DNA of 64,000 bases, from assembly GCA_017607445.1 (NCBI GenBank), contig JAEVHH010000006.1:248001-312000 (forward strand). The letters are read 5' to 3'. Under the pieces are notes generated by a model. It ran no database searches, was not told the origin of the DNA, and saw only the letters and a program-made list of their open reading frames with translations. Both the position numbers and the translations under genes were made by a program. This DNA is from Histoplasma ohiense (taxonomy: Eukaryota > Ascomycota > Eurotiomycetes > Onygenales > Ajellomycetaceae). Positions 23,001-34,674 of the stretch are shown piece by piece (the first letter of the stretch is position 1; the number at the start of each line of letters is the position of its first letter).

Positions 23001-26000
23001 AAGGTAACTTTCGATCCTCGTATTATGCAGAGAATCACCCAAACATCGTATTCGGCAGTTAACCAGATCACGCTAATATTTATGCTGCTCAACTCACCCA
23101 CCCGATGGGAATCTTCCCACTCCTCCGAAGGGCACACCAGTTAGTTTCACGGATTCTCTCAAAAGAGCTAGCTGTATAATGAATGGCTCTATATTGGCAT
23201 GCCCCGCAGGTGGTCTCGCCACGCAACCTCAATTTCTCCACAAAAAAGGAAAGAAAATAGAGGGGACAGGGGGAGGGGATAGGGGGAGGAAGCAAGAAAG
23301 GCAGCAAATGAAAGAGAAAAACAAAAAGGGGCAAGAGAAGCAAAAATCGGGGGCTCAAGCCAGCTCTAATTCATCATTGCGTGGAAAATCCTCCTCTCTC
23401 AACCAAAGTGTACCGATGAACTCATCTCTGAGACTGTCTCAATGATGTGCCACAAAGTATCCAACGCATCTAGATATACGCCCATACACCTGTTCCACGT
23501 GGCAGAGCAAAGATCCCCAGAGCGTGCCGTACATGCTGTGAGAGGCGTTTGTACCGCTCAATGACACCTGCTTTTCTTTTTCTTCTCTGCTTTGCTTCTA
23601 AAGTGTCGTACGGAATTGTTTATCCGGACGCACAAATGCTGGAAAACAATAACAAGGTTGCCTGATAGAGCCCAATCTATAAATATTTTGGTAGTTAGTA
23701 ATTAGCACTATATATGTTCATTCATTGAAAGCCTATGGTATATGGATATTGATTCAGTAAAAGCGTACAGAACCCGAAGGGCAAATCGGCATGGCCCTGT
23801 CTCAAATTAGTCTTTTCGTGTTGTTTGTAGATGTTTCATATGACCTCAAAGCTTCTCCAAAGTGCATGGCGGGTAGCTACTTAGTGGAAGAGCTCAAGCA
23901 GGATCAAAATTATTCCATCCCCTCCCATGCGGTCATTAAAATAGTCGTTATCTATTGATTAGTTCAAATTTCCGCCGTTGTTTCAAAATATGTCTTTATG
24001 GACAAAGCAGAAAGACACCATATGCACTGAGCAATGGCCAGACGAACTCTTCATTGTTGACATGACCCGTTTTGGCGTATTACCGGAGTGGGGAGGTTTC
24101 AGGTCCTCAGACGGTTAGTGATACGTTCATTGTCACTGCCCAGCAAACATAAAATAAAAACAAATGCAAATTTAAGAAATTATCTGGGAAAATTTTGCCT
24201 GTCTCTGAAGCGTACATGTAGTTTTCATTTGATTGTCTTTGTTTCATGATGCGATTGAATTAAGCGGCTTCCCAACAACGCCGTACGCGGTCAAAGCTGC
24301 ATAAGAGCATTTATTTTCCTTCCTATAAAACGTGGTTTCATCCAGAAAATCTTATGACGCATTTTCAAACGAATTTGGCAGACTCCGCATATTCTTTGCG
24401 TGTCCGCCAAACAAAAATAATAACAGCAAACGTCCAGTCCCCGTAGTCGACCCAAGAGCAATGGTTGGTCCCTTCGGCAAACTGCAGTCTCAAACCCCAC
24501 ACTAATCTCATCAGTCAAAGGGCAGCTCAACCAACACGAGAGAATGAAAGAACCAAGCCACATCCAAGGCTCCATCCGTCCTCAGTCCGTCAAGCCGGAA
24601 ACCAATCAGCAAGCCATAATTGGATGTCCTCCCCGTTTGGCCAACACACGAACTCCGTTAGTTCAACCACTCCCGTGCCTTAGTCCAAAAATGGGTCATG
24701 ACTGGCGTCCAGCCCTGTGGGCTACTGGTTCGTGGCCGCCCTGTTCGAGATTCGGCGCTCGGCAAGGCAGTTTCTCGCAGAAAACGATTGAATTTTCACA
24801 ACTGAGCGCGTTTGGTTTTTTTGTATTATTACCTAAGAATCAATTTGTATTCCATGGAGCTTCTGCCGCTGACTTTGTGCGTCTACGGGCTTCATCCGAA
24901 GTGATCCATTTCTTCTTCCTCTTTGGGTATCTTGACTAGTAATACGGTTCGGCATTTATTTCCTCATAATTTTGACATTTAATCTCGTTGATCGACATGC
25001 ATTCTCGCCTCGTTGAGTCATGTCAGTCCCCATCGTGTAACGAGTTCGTTCAATGAGTTCGTTAAACAGCAACGGAGTAAGACGCTAACCCTGCTGCAAC
25101 GAACGATGACTTCCCCGGGCGTGGTGTAAATATGGCCGTGAGTTTTCGCTCCATCCGTAACAAATACGCGTTTTATGCCCATACAATGTTAGAACTTCAA
25201 TGTGATAAGCGCAGTTGCGATGACGAAAAGATGAAGTAGGGCAAACCCAAATTAAACCTAGCGTATAACTTAATTCATTTAGCTTTCTATTTTTAGTTTT
25301 AGACTCAGCCCCGTGACTTGGGGCTGAGAATCTAGGCTATAGTTGGTGCACGTGATATCAAAGCAGCATCGGGTCTTTGTCTCTTGAAACTGAATTGTAT
25401 TTTTTATTTACCTCTCTCGGTCAGGAGAGTTTGAAGTTACATATTTCCAGTAAAACTCAATTTGACATGCCATAGACAATAAGAATGGAAAATATTTCAG
25501 TTTTTTGACTGAAACTCCCCGTCTAAGATGCGGGACAGCGAGTTCTTATTTTAGACTTTGGTGCCTGGAGCAAGCAGAGCGGACTCCGAATTCTAATACC
25601 GATCGTTCTTGGGGGCTGCCCGACTGCCAACCGTTTGAAATGGCCAACGTCAACTCGACCTTTTAAGGATTAGCTCTGTTATCGCCCTGAAATTCCCCTG
25701 TCAGGATCCTCAGAGTCCCCTGCTAGCGTCTTCCAGCCACGGGTCAAATGGAACAAGAAAGGATCAGTGCTTTCAGCAGGGCGGGAATACCGAGTCGCCC
25801 GCGGAACCCACAAGCCCCAAAAGAGGATCTGAATCGTGGCTTGTATGTCTGCCAGATTATTGCTTGGTCATTCGATCCCAGCCCATCTTGTCGCAGTTGG
25901 ATTGCACCGTTCCTGCTGAAGGAACTGTGTTGCATGACTTAGCGTGGCATGGGCGTGGGAGATCCTGCGGCTCGTTCGTTTGTTCTGGGATAACCTTTTT

Positions 26001-26576
26001 AGCTGAGTTCAGTTCCGATTTCCAATCGTTTTCCATTTTGCAATCTTTGTTTTCTTTCGGTCGGGCTGTTTCTGGATCGTTTTGTGGCTGTTTTCGTTGT
26101 ATCACGCATTTATTTTTATATTTTTCTCCGATGACTACTGACTGGGATTATTAAATATTAGTCACAACGAACATGATAACCAACCAAAGGATACCTTAAG
26201 GTCCAGGTATCTGGTGTATCGATTTGTATCTCTCATTTGGCGTTTATGTGTGGCTAGGCAGGACTTTTGTTTGAGGAAATGAAAACGGCGCTATATATAT
26301 CTTGCGATGATTTCTTCCTTTCTGCCTGATATCCTCGTTTTTCTTCACATCAAAGCAGATAAACATATTTTTAATTTCTATTTCGAATTCTTTCATTCAC
26401 CCAGATATATAATAATCCAGGATCTTTCTTTAAGCCTTGCGTCCAACTTTATAAAATACTTTTTGTTTGATTTTATCTCGAAACTTCCTTTATTGATATA
26501 TTTATCATCCTTATCTGGACTAAAGACTCCAAACCAAAAGACTGAATCATATCGACAACCAACGAGAATACATCAC
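20036..26576. other. Gene-poor stretch of 6.5 kb
   Basis: No convincing gene. It starts with a T-rich stretch that is probably the formin 3' UTR. It contains a GTACATGTACATGTAC palindrome near 22431-22448 and a perfect 9-bp hairpin at 25304-25328. TGACTCA/TGAGTCA sites occur near 22647, 22831 and 25013. A TATA-like stretch (ctatatatat) lies near 26290, about 290 bp upstream of the GRGGYN ORFs. ORFs are short and without family features. Confidence 0.5.
25304..25328. repeat. Perfect 9-bp inverted repeat (hairpin)
   Basis: CTCAGCCCC and GGGGCTGAG are separated by a 7-nt loop (gtgactt). The stem is GC-rich and sits in AT-rich sequence far from any called gene. Function unknown. Confidence 0.75.
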
Positions 26577-26895
26577 ATGGGCCGCGGAGGTTACAACTGA
26601 AGCAGCATCTACAACGTAAAGCAGCCCGGGAAATCCACAACCGAGTCAAAATCGTCTCGATCCAATTCCAAATCAATCGGCCGCAAATTAAAGTCATCAA
26701 AGCAACACCCACGTGCAACACAGACGCAACCTTTCGCGCAGCCTGCGCTCTATCCGAATGCAAACACCGATGGGACGTGGTGGTTACAACTGTCCTATCG
26801 AGCGATCTATATCCTCAAACACCATGACACAGTTATATTTGCAAGGACGGGGCGGTTACAATGACGTGAACGATGGCGATAACGACGATTCATAG
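26577..26895 (+). CDS. Small GRGGYN-motif gene (micropeptide locus or disrupted gene)
   Basis: Three copies of GRGGYN lie within 290 bp. Copy 1 is at 26577, read MGRGGYN then TGA. Copy 2 is at 26770, read MGRGGYNCPIERS. Copy 3 is at 26845, read QGRGGYNDV, in the same frame as copy 2. Copies 2 and 3 form a 41-codon ORF 26770-26895 ending in an acidic tail. Codons differ mainly at third positions (GGC CGC GGA; GGA CGT GGT; GGA CGG GGC), a pattern of peptide-level constraint. The motif recalls the Gly-rich repeats of DUF3602-type fungal proteins (GRGGAGN). No intron linking the first ATG to the second frame was found: the candidate donor at 26590 does not reach any later acceptor in phase. The frame after the TGA stays open for about 80 codons and is Ser/Lys/Gln-rich. 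Copy 1 has TGA where copy 2 has TGT. Confidence 0.45.
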
Positions 26896-27099
26896 CCGAA
26901 GCGTGAATGAGAAGAGTGTGGACGGAAGGGCAAGTCTTGAATTTTGCGACAGGAAGTCAAGAGGAGGAAAGGCAAGATAGATTGGCGGGATAGACGTTTT
27001 AAAGCTCGCTTTACGACGCGACGACGGAGTTTTTATTACGGGTTATTTTGCCGTTCTTAGATTTTTTTTTTTTTTGGACGGAACTGAAACCTACTACAC

Positions 27100-29074
27100 T
27101 CATTTGCCGACACAGAATCTGTGGGCGGTTTCATCGTCAGTATCTCGGCTGTTGTAACGAATGGAAGTGTGGGCCAAATTGGTGGGAGGGAATACTTTTC
27201 GAATACAACTCCTAGAACACCCTCCACGTCCCCGCTCTCCCCACGACCCGTGATTTTCGCCAGACAATCGGCCGCGAACCTAAGATGTTCCGCCGCTGTT
27301 ACAATATCGAAATTCACCTCAATTTGTTCAGCGTTTGCAGCATTATCAGGAGTTTGGCACGTTTGGGATAGAAAGTCGTTTAAGTGCTGGACACATTTTT
27401 GTAAATTAGAACTTTGTCGATGGGTGACTCCCAGCGAGTCTTCCCAGTATAATTCATCAAATTGTTCATTTCCATTATCCAATTCAGATGGCGTCGACAT
27501 CCTTTTAAAAGTCCGAATTAGTTCTCCAAGAAATTTTTGTATGTTGCCGGGGTCGGCCTCTTGGGATACCTCGTTCTCGGCCTCCCTGCACGAAATTAGG
27601 AAAATCTGATCTTGGGTAAGGCGGGGTTCCACGGATGAGATTTCTTCAGTCAAGCTATCCACAAGCTTTTGCTGTGTTCTAGCCGTATAGGTGGTTGGAG
27701 AGTATTTGTCGAACTTGTTAACTGCCACAATCATGTGCTTCTTGAGGGCTATACAACTGCGAACGGCGTCAACAACCTCCGGCTCGAGGACCAACTTGAC
27801 GCCAGTCCCGTTATCAGATTCCTCCAATGAAAGAACCACAATCACAACGTCCGATTCCAGTGCGCGTGCCTTTGCTCTTCGAATCCCTTCTTGTTCCACT
27901 GCACCAATGGGCATCGAGCCAGACCGGGCTATGTGGCCAGATCGCAACCCAGCCATATCCCCAAACTTGCAGAAATAGCCACCGATATCAACACCAACAT
28001 CCACAATGTCCCTTGTAGTCCCTTCCTCACTGCTTACAATAGCAGCTTCTCTCCCGACAATTGTGTTCAGCAGCGAGCTCTTACCAGCGTTGGGGGCCCC
28101 GAGAAGCGCGACTCGAATGCCACTCCGTAATAGTTCGCCCTTGGAAGCGTTCTCAATGTGCAGGTTAATTTGTCGAACCAAATTACGAACTTCGCCGGTA
28201 ATGGAAGACACGAACTCCTCGATTGACTCGTCGAAATGCTGATCCTCCGAAAAATCGATCAGCGCCTCCATCTCTCCGCGGGCATAAAGCAGCTGTTGTC
28301 GCCAACGCTCGTACCTAAACGCGAGAGAACCGCTCGTTCCTCGAACCGCTAAACGGCGCTGATGCTCGGTTTCCGCAGAAAGCGTATTCCCCAGTGCTTC
28401 GATCTGGGGTAAAGATAGACGGTCGTTGAGGAATGCGCGACGGGTGAATTCACCGGGTTCCGCGTACCGGATGGAGGGAATGGCGATCTTTTCGTTGGAG
28501 AAAGCCCCCGCGCATCGGGGTATTGCATTGAGGACTGCTTTTACCACGGCGGGTCCGCCATGGATATGCAATTCAAGCACGTCCTCTCCCGTCACGGTAT
28601 TTGGGGCTGGGAAGTGCAACACAACCGCTCTGTCGAGGATGCTGTTGACCGAGGGAGGAACGGAAGGGTCGTAAAGGGTGCGAAGAGCAGCAACTCGAGG
28701 GTTTGGGAGCGGCCTTTTGGGGCAGAGAGCGTCATAGATCTACGATGGAAACAAGACAGATTGAGCAAATACAACCAAGTGGGTCGATTGGGACCTTTCC
28801 TGCAACAGACCTGAACACAAGCTGGCCCAGATACTCGAACAATCGCAATGGCCGCTCGACCTGGGGCTGTCGACAACGCATAAATGGTCGACGATGGCTC
28901 ACTAACAACAGAGCCTGTGGTCTGCCAGCGCTTGTCTCCGGGCTGACCCCGGACTCTCGGTAGGGAGGGCTTGCATGGCTGGCTTCCGTTAATGGAACTC
29001 AGACAACGAGATCTGGTCCATGGTGGGCCTGGGGTGGATGCCCGACGAAGAGGCTGCAAGAAATATCTACGCAT
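27100..29074 (-). CDS. MSS1: Mitochondrial tRNA-modification GTPase Mss1 (MnmE/TrmE family)
   Basis: With Mto1 it installs the 5-carboxymethylaminomethyl-type group on wobble uridines of mitochondrial tRNAs. Exons 29074-28811, 28739-27196 and 27118-27100 give 608 aa. An Arg-rich presequence (MRRYFLQPLRRASTPGPPW) is followed by the folate-binding N-domain (STIYALSTAPGRAAIAIVRV, LHFPAPNTVTGEDVLELHIH, EPGEFTRRAFLNDRLSLPQ). The G domain has G1 GAPNAGKSS, G2 GTTRDIVDV, G3 DMAGLR and G4 NKFD. The helical domain ends EGVLGVVFEKFCVGK; that C-terminal FC-x-GK signature, with the conserved cysteine, is formed only when a last coding exon of 19 nt is spliced on (donor gtattc at 27195, acceptor cccacag). 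The G3 threonine usual in DTAGLR is methionine here. An unspliced reading would end in an unrelated tail. Confidence 0.95.
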
Positions 29075-30254
29075 GCGTAGATGGATGGACCACAGCTGTG
29101 CTTCCTTTGACGTCGAAGGTTGCCAATTTGATTCGAGGTTGGTTTTGATGAAATTGGTCACATGTTTGCTGATTCAGCCAGGCCCAGCGACCAGCTAGGA
29201 TTTATAGAGACTACAGCTTTATACAACCAAAGAGTCGGCAAAGACAATAAATATATATATATATCTATGTGGAAATTTCGAAGAAATGTTCAGGAAATGC
29301 TTTGAAATGAAATTGCGAACACGCCGTAAGTACGATAGTACTCATCCCGAAAGCTTCAATTAGGTTATCAACCAAATCAATATTAAATTTTCCTAGTGCT
29401 GCCAACATCAAGTTACAACAAGAGCGGCGACTTTCGTTGTAATCATGGCAAAAAGTCGTACTAGCCCAAGAACCAACCAGCTCTGCAAGGGACGCAGGAG
29501 GTAAATTACTAACGAAAGAGTGGGAAGTAAAGGAAAAGAAAGAGATAAATATACAGGAGGCCAGGATGCAGCCATTTGCGATTTGGTTAAACTGGACTTT
29601 CCTGAACAAAAAAGAGCCGACAAAAAGACTAGATGGCGCTACAAGGTCGCGTGAAAGTGAATCGTTTCCCAAATCAGGCTCAGCGGCAGTTGCCAGCCAC
29701 CAAATCTTACAGGAGCGGGAGAGGTTGCACTTTCGGGAACACATGTAGCCTACGAATATATCACGTCATCTAAGGCGGTATGGCTCCCAGGAAACCGGGA
29801 GGTTCGTGACGATAGCGATGTAAGACGGTGTTGTTGAATCTCGAAAAAAGAAACAGAAATAAAATAAAATCCTCGCTCTCTAGAGCGGTGTAGCTCCGCA
29901 AAAATCAAATCTCTCAGAACATGGATTCGCACGAGGATGGGAGAGAGTTGCGAGGCAAAGTCAGTGAAGCTATGACGGCCAAGATCGGAGGCTGCGCTAA
30001 AATACACGATAATGTCCCACAGCTAGAAGAAGGGTAATATCAGAGCGTAGGAGGTCTCTGGAGTAAGAGGCAATAAGCCTTGCGCATGAACCTGGAGCTT
30101 TTCCGTACCTCAGTTTGGCGGTAGAGGCCAATGCAGGTTTGAATACAAATCTCACGCCTACAGCAAAACACTGCACCTGGAGGAAGTAGCAATCACGTTG
30201 CCGTAAGCCTATGGGTATCAATGGGTATCCATGATGGCTACAGGGCTCATCCGG
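29075..30254. other. Intergenic; no gene seen
   Basis: Upstream of MSS1 and downstream of the F-box gene. An (AT)n tract occurs near 29250. The ORFs here lack domains or plausible splice partners. Confidence 0.55.
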
Positions 30255-32250
30255 TTATTTCAGCCAGTAAGAGTCAAAAACACGTGTGTGCTTATAGTGC
30301 TGCCGAACCATTTCGACATCGTCCAATTCAATGCTTGCATAGGGCCCTCTCGCTGTCAAGAGCGGGTTCAACTGATGTGCGATACCCATTAAGTTATTCG
30401 GACATGTCCTGACATCATAAAACATCAGGCCATCGGCAGGGTTTGCGCTGTAATCCTGAGAATAATGATTCTGAATCCAACGGTCATGAAAGGTTAACGG
30501 ACCGACAGCCAATAGTTCCAGCGGAGATGAGAACCTGTGGAAGTGAAATGCCCAATCGAGAAACATGGTTGCGATGCTTTTGGTTGCGTCGATGACAAAA
30601 GCTGTTGTCAATAAGCGCCCTTTCGGTATAAGAAAATCACGACAGTGAAGCGTTTTCAGATGCGGGAGCCGTAGCATCGCATAGGGTCTACGCGAGTGGA
30701 TCCTATCGAAGCCTCGACCCCTCACGTAAAGTAGTCGCATGTTAAGGACGACGCTAAGTTCCTGGAGATTCGGGCAGGTCTGACTCAACAGCTCAAGAAA
30801 AGCAGGTTTCCCCCGAATATCGTCCTCCAGCCCAAAGGGACGCTCATGTCGATTTTGTTTCCGAACTTCCCAGACGAGAACTTTTAAAGTCGGGCCATGT
30901 GCATACATGAATCCTGTGTGGTCGATCATCGTATTTTCGGGTTCATCGTCTAGGAGCACGGATAGCAGCTCTAGGCCAGTAAACGAAGTTAGAAACCGTA
31001 CTAAGGCGATCTTCAATCCTAGCGTTGGTCCTTCGTAACGGATAGAGAACTCTTTCAGTCGCATCCGACTAAACACATATGGAGACATCATATGAGGCGC
31101 GGGCATTGATAGCACGTTCAAAAGACCCTCTGTGCCGACACAGGACACAAGACTGAGTCTTCTGAGATTATACAAGTCGAATGTGGGGCGCAAGGGGACC
31201 AATTGGGTTTGCAGCGGAGTCATGTCTATACCAATGATATCTAATTGTGATAAATTGCCGAAGGTGGCTTGCGCTTCGGCTAGTGGCTGCAAAACTTCAT
31301 GTAAAGGCATCTGAATATATGGTGGATTCGACCTAGTAGTGGCGTTGCTGTCCACGATGAGGACTAAACGTTCATCGCCAAGCACGAAATGAGAGAGACG
31401 CCGGGTTAAACGGGCAATCAACGATATAACCGATGGGTTAAGGATTTTATTACAGCCAGAGGCCTGAAACGCAGAGAACCCTATCCTCAACCTGGGGAAT
31501 TGGTCCAAACTAGGGTGTCCGGGGAGTATTGGGATTTCGTCGCCCGTAAGCGTATATGTTTCGATCCCCATCAATGTATCGACATGGGTGTTAAAAAGGA
31601 AAGCGAAGGTATCGTGGTCCATTTTAAATAAATGAAACCAGCTGAGAGAGGAAAATTAGATAAGCCCCCTCAAGAACAAGCAAATTTTGGCCCATAGCTT
31701 ACCGGACAGTTCGGAGATCGGAAGTGTTGGAAAACAAAATTCGCATCATCCGGTTGAAGAGAATGGAATATTCGGTAAATAAGCGTTTCTGCCTCCATTC
31801 TCCAGAGCGGCCAAAACGGTAAGGAGCTCCTATACTACATACACCTAGAATCCTTCTGCGTTTCGAATTTAGGATCGAAAGGTTTTGTACCAGAGACATA
31901 TTACGTGAACCCGCAGACATAAACCGATTTACGTCCTGGATAAAGCCTTCGTGTTGGGCGAGGCGGAGCGAAACCGAAGTATATATGTTTAGACGAGCAG
32001 CATAAGACATGGCTCTGACCTGGGCCAAATTGAGAACATCTCGTCTTGAAACCTATTAATATCGATTAGTAAAATATTCTAACACGAAATAACACGCAGA
32101 GCTCAATGAAATACTAACATATTCCAAGATCGCGCGCTGAAGTTCAATTGGCAATATCTCCAGTTTGGACGTAACTTGTGTTGCTTCTGGGGTGTTTATA
32201 TGCTCCAACGCAACGGCAAGACTTTGGCCAGAGTTCTGATCAGATGCCAT
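30255..32250 (-). CDS. F-box protein with LRR-like C-terminal region
   Basis: Probable substrate-recognition subunit of an SCF ubiquitin ligase; substrate unknown. Exons 32250-32119, 32052-31703 and 31641-30255 give 622 aa, all in phase. The F-box core lies at about residues 34-60 (SKLEILPIELQRAILEYV followed by SRRDVLNLAQV) and spans the first intron, which interrupts it after EY. After it comes a long region with spaced leucine-rich strands (LSQLDIIGIDM, LYNLRRLSLVSCVG, CPNLQELSVVLNM, LPHLKTLHCRDFL) as in F-box/LRR proteins of filamentous fungi. No transmembrane segment. Such genes are numerous and fast-evolving in this group, so no orthologue name is given. Start chosen at MASDQNSGQS, the ATG closest to the F-box. 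Confidence 0.75.
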
Positions 32251-33826
32251 CAGGAAGGACCACCAGAGCAAGATTAGCCAACTCAGAAGACCGAAGGAAA
32301 AAGGCGAACGACGTGAAATGGGTATAGGGGGAAATTTTTTGCTGAATGCTTTCGGATTCCTCGGGGGACTGTAAACGAAACGGAAGAATCTGGTTTTAAA
32401 TAAACATCATTCCCTTCTGGGAACATGCCTGATCGCCACGAGATTGTGAGAGAGGAGGGAGAGTAGGCAAGCTTGCAAAGAATAGAGTATAATCGAATAG
32501 GTGGAGGAATCTTCAGGAACCTAGAGGAAGATAGATTAGCCAACTGTAAAACGATGCTGACAATGGCCACGAAATCCCATTCAAACAAGGAAACCAGCTC
32601 ATTGACAACACTATATCTTTTCCCCCTTAGCTTCTTCAAGACCTGAGATTGAACAAACTTTTCAAAACAGACTCGTCTGGGGAACAATGGAACAGAGCAA
32701 CATACTCCACTCAATAATTGGCATACTCTGTCATGCACTTAAGAGCTCCTGGGAGATTCCACTGTCCTCACCAGCCTTCACACCCAAATCAAGTAAATAG
32801 CCAGCTTGGTCAGACGCGATGGTGAACACCCTGGCTAGTCCTATCTGGACTCTGTGCAGGCCGATGTTCAGCCGCCATATTGCCAATCGAGAGCAGCCAG
32901 TTGGAGAGCTTGCGTGCTGGAGAGCACACTGTGCATCCCCAAGCAACTAGCAGAACTCAAAGAATTGGATGTCTTGAGTTGATGCATAGATGAAAAAATC
33001 CCTGCCACAAGGGTAATACTCTGTCCTTTCCCTCTGGTAGAGGAGGATAGAATAGTGAGATTGTGGGAAAAGTTGTTGGTTAGGTTGAAGCTTGTGTATC
33101 ATATAGAACATAAGCCATACATGAGCCAACATCTTTACCAACGCACCCAAACCACTGGCCGCGAGAGGAAGCAGCATGGAAGATAGTAGTAGTAGCCTTT
33201 CATAGAAAAGAATCCATGCAGTGCACACTAGTATATCTTTACAGGCGCCCAGCTCAGTGTGTCCAGTCTTCGCAGACAAAGAGAGGAGAAGCTTAAAGCC
33301 ATTTTTCTCCATACTGGGCTTTAAGGAAAGAAAGAAGAGAAAAAGTGTGCAAAGAAAAAAAAAAAAAAAGGAGCAGAAATATGAAAGAAGAAAGGGGGGA
33401 GGAGAGAGAGTCCAAAGCCATTCAACCCTTTTTTATCCACACTGTTTGTTACCAAAGCTTTGATAATTTGCTAACTGATGATAGTATACATGTAGCAGGA
33501 AATCTGAGGTCAGTCTGTCCTCCAGCTCCATCCTGAATAACGTTGGACCCTCACTGCACATACCCAATGCACAACTAAAGTTAAAGAAGAACAAGGAAAT
33601 AGAAAGAAAATTCTAACAGTGAAAATTAAGGAGAAAAAATTAAGTTGTTTGAAGGCAGGTCTTGAACAATCTAAGAAAAAGAATACAAAAGGGGTGAAGA
33701 AGGAGTTTATAAGGACCAAATTCTCAAAAATACTCGTCTTGTATCACGTGATATTTACAACGGGACAGGTAAGCAAAAAATATCAACCAACTACTACTAC
33801 ATGAAACAAGAAACGAAGGTGTAAGA
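32251..33826. other. Spacer between F-box and zinc-finger genes; no gene seen
   Basis: Contains purine-rich low-complexity sequence around 33320-33410 with an A-rich run near 33354. Several modest minus-strand ORFs (for example 32283-32738) have no recognisable domain, and their composition fits non-coding or decayed sequence. Confidence 0.5.
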
Positions 33827-34674
33827 TTACAACTCATCTTGGAGGTAGGATTCCAGTACATCAAGACACTCGCCGTAAGAAAGTAAGTGAACACAGTCCG
33901 GGCGCATCTCGACATGCTGGTAGAGCGAGGACAGGCGATTAAACCCAGTTTGGCAGGCAGGGCAAAAGAATGGGTTCATTGTGTCAAACCCTCTGAAATA
34001 TTCGTCGCTGTCCATATACTCGGTCGCTACGTAATTCAGCTGCCCTCTGTCTGTGAAACACGTTCCGGATTCGAGATGGATTAGCATGGAAGAAAAGGAT
34101 GAAAACATTCTGGTGCATCCGTAACATTCTCGGTCCCGCTCCTGGTGTGTGATCATATGCTACGAAGGTTAGTAGAGAGTAGATAGAATATAGCATAAGC
34201 AACGAGTATGGCAAACACATCTGCAACTGCAAGTGAGTGTATGTCGGGGTGCCAGGGACATACCATGCGCCGATTGTTGTCGTTCTGGAAAAAGCTGCCA
34301 CACTTTGCACACATGAAATGATGGTTGATGTCATGCAGTGTGAGCGCATACTGATCGCGCGCAAACCAGTTGCAAGGTCGGCACCAGTTATGGTGATCCA
34401 CATTATGCCTTGCCCATTCATCGTATGTTGCAAAATCCTCGTCACAATAATCCCTCTCGCAGACGTAATGCGAAGATGAATACTTCAGATGGTCATTCAG
34501 CGCCCTGGCATGTGGGAATACCCTTTCGCAACGGCAGCACCAGGAATGGGCAGCGGAGTCACGACAGTGCTGGCCCAGGGCAGTGAGCGAAGTTGTGGTT
34601 TTGTAACAGTAGGCACATTCATATTCGGTCCGGCCGTAGTTGTTTCGGGTGATATATGGTCCTAGATTCACCAT
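33827..34674 (-). CDS. C2H2-type zinc-finger protein
   Basis: Exons 34674-34264 and 34159-33827 join in phase 0 (gtatgt donor, ttcgtag acceptor, 104-nt intron) to give 247 aa made almost wholly of Cys/His pairs. Finger-like units include YECAYCYKTTTSLTALGQHC, WCCRCERVFPHARALNDHL, CERDYCDEDFATYDEWARHN, WCRPCNWFARDQYALTLHD, FMCAKCGSFFQ continuing over the splice to HMITH, ECYGCTRMFSSFSSMLIHLE and FFCPACQTGFNRLSSLYQHV. Many units have irregular C-C or H-H spacing, as in a fungal family of tandem degenerate C2H2 proteins. Nucleic-acid binding is expected from the fold; regulatory or post-transcriptional roles cannot be told apart. The protein has no obvious activation region. Confidence 0.8.

Noticed and set aside
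32283..32738. Minus-strand ORF of 151 codons between F-box and zinc-finger genes
   Set aside because: No domain, no plausible splice partner, and composition like the surrounding spacer.
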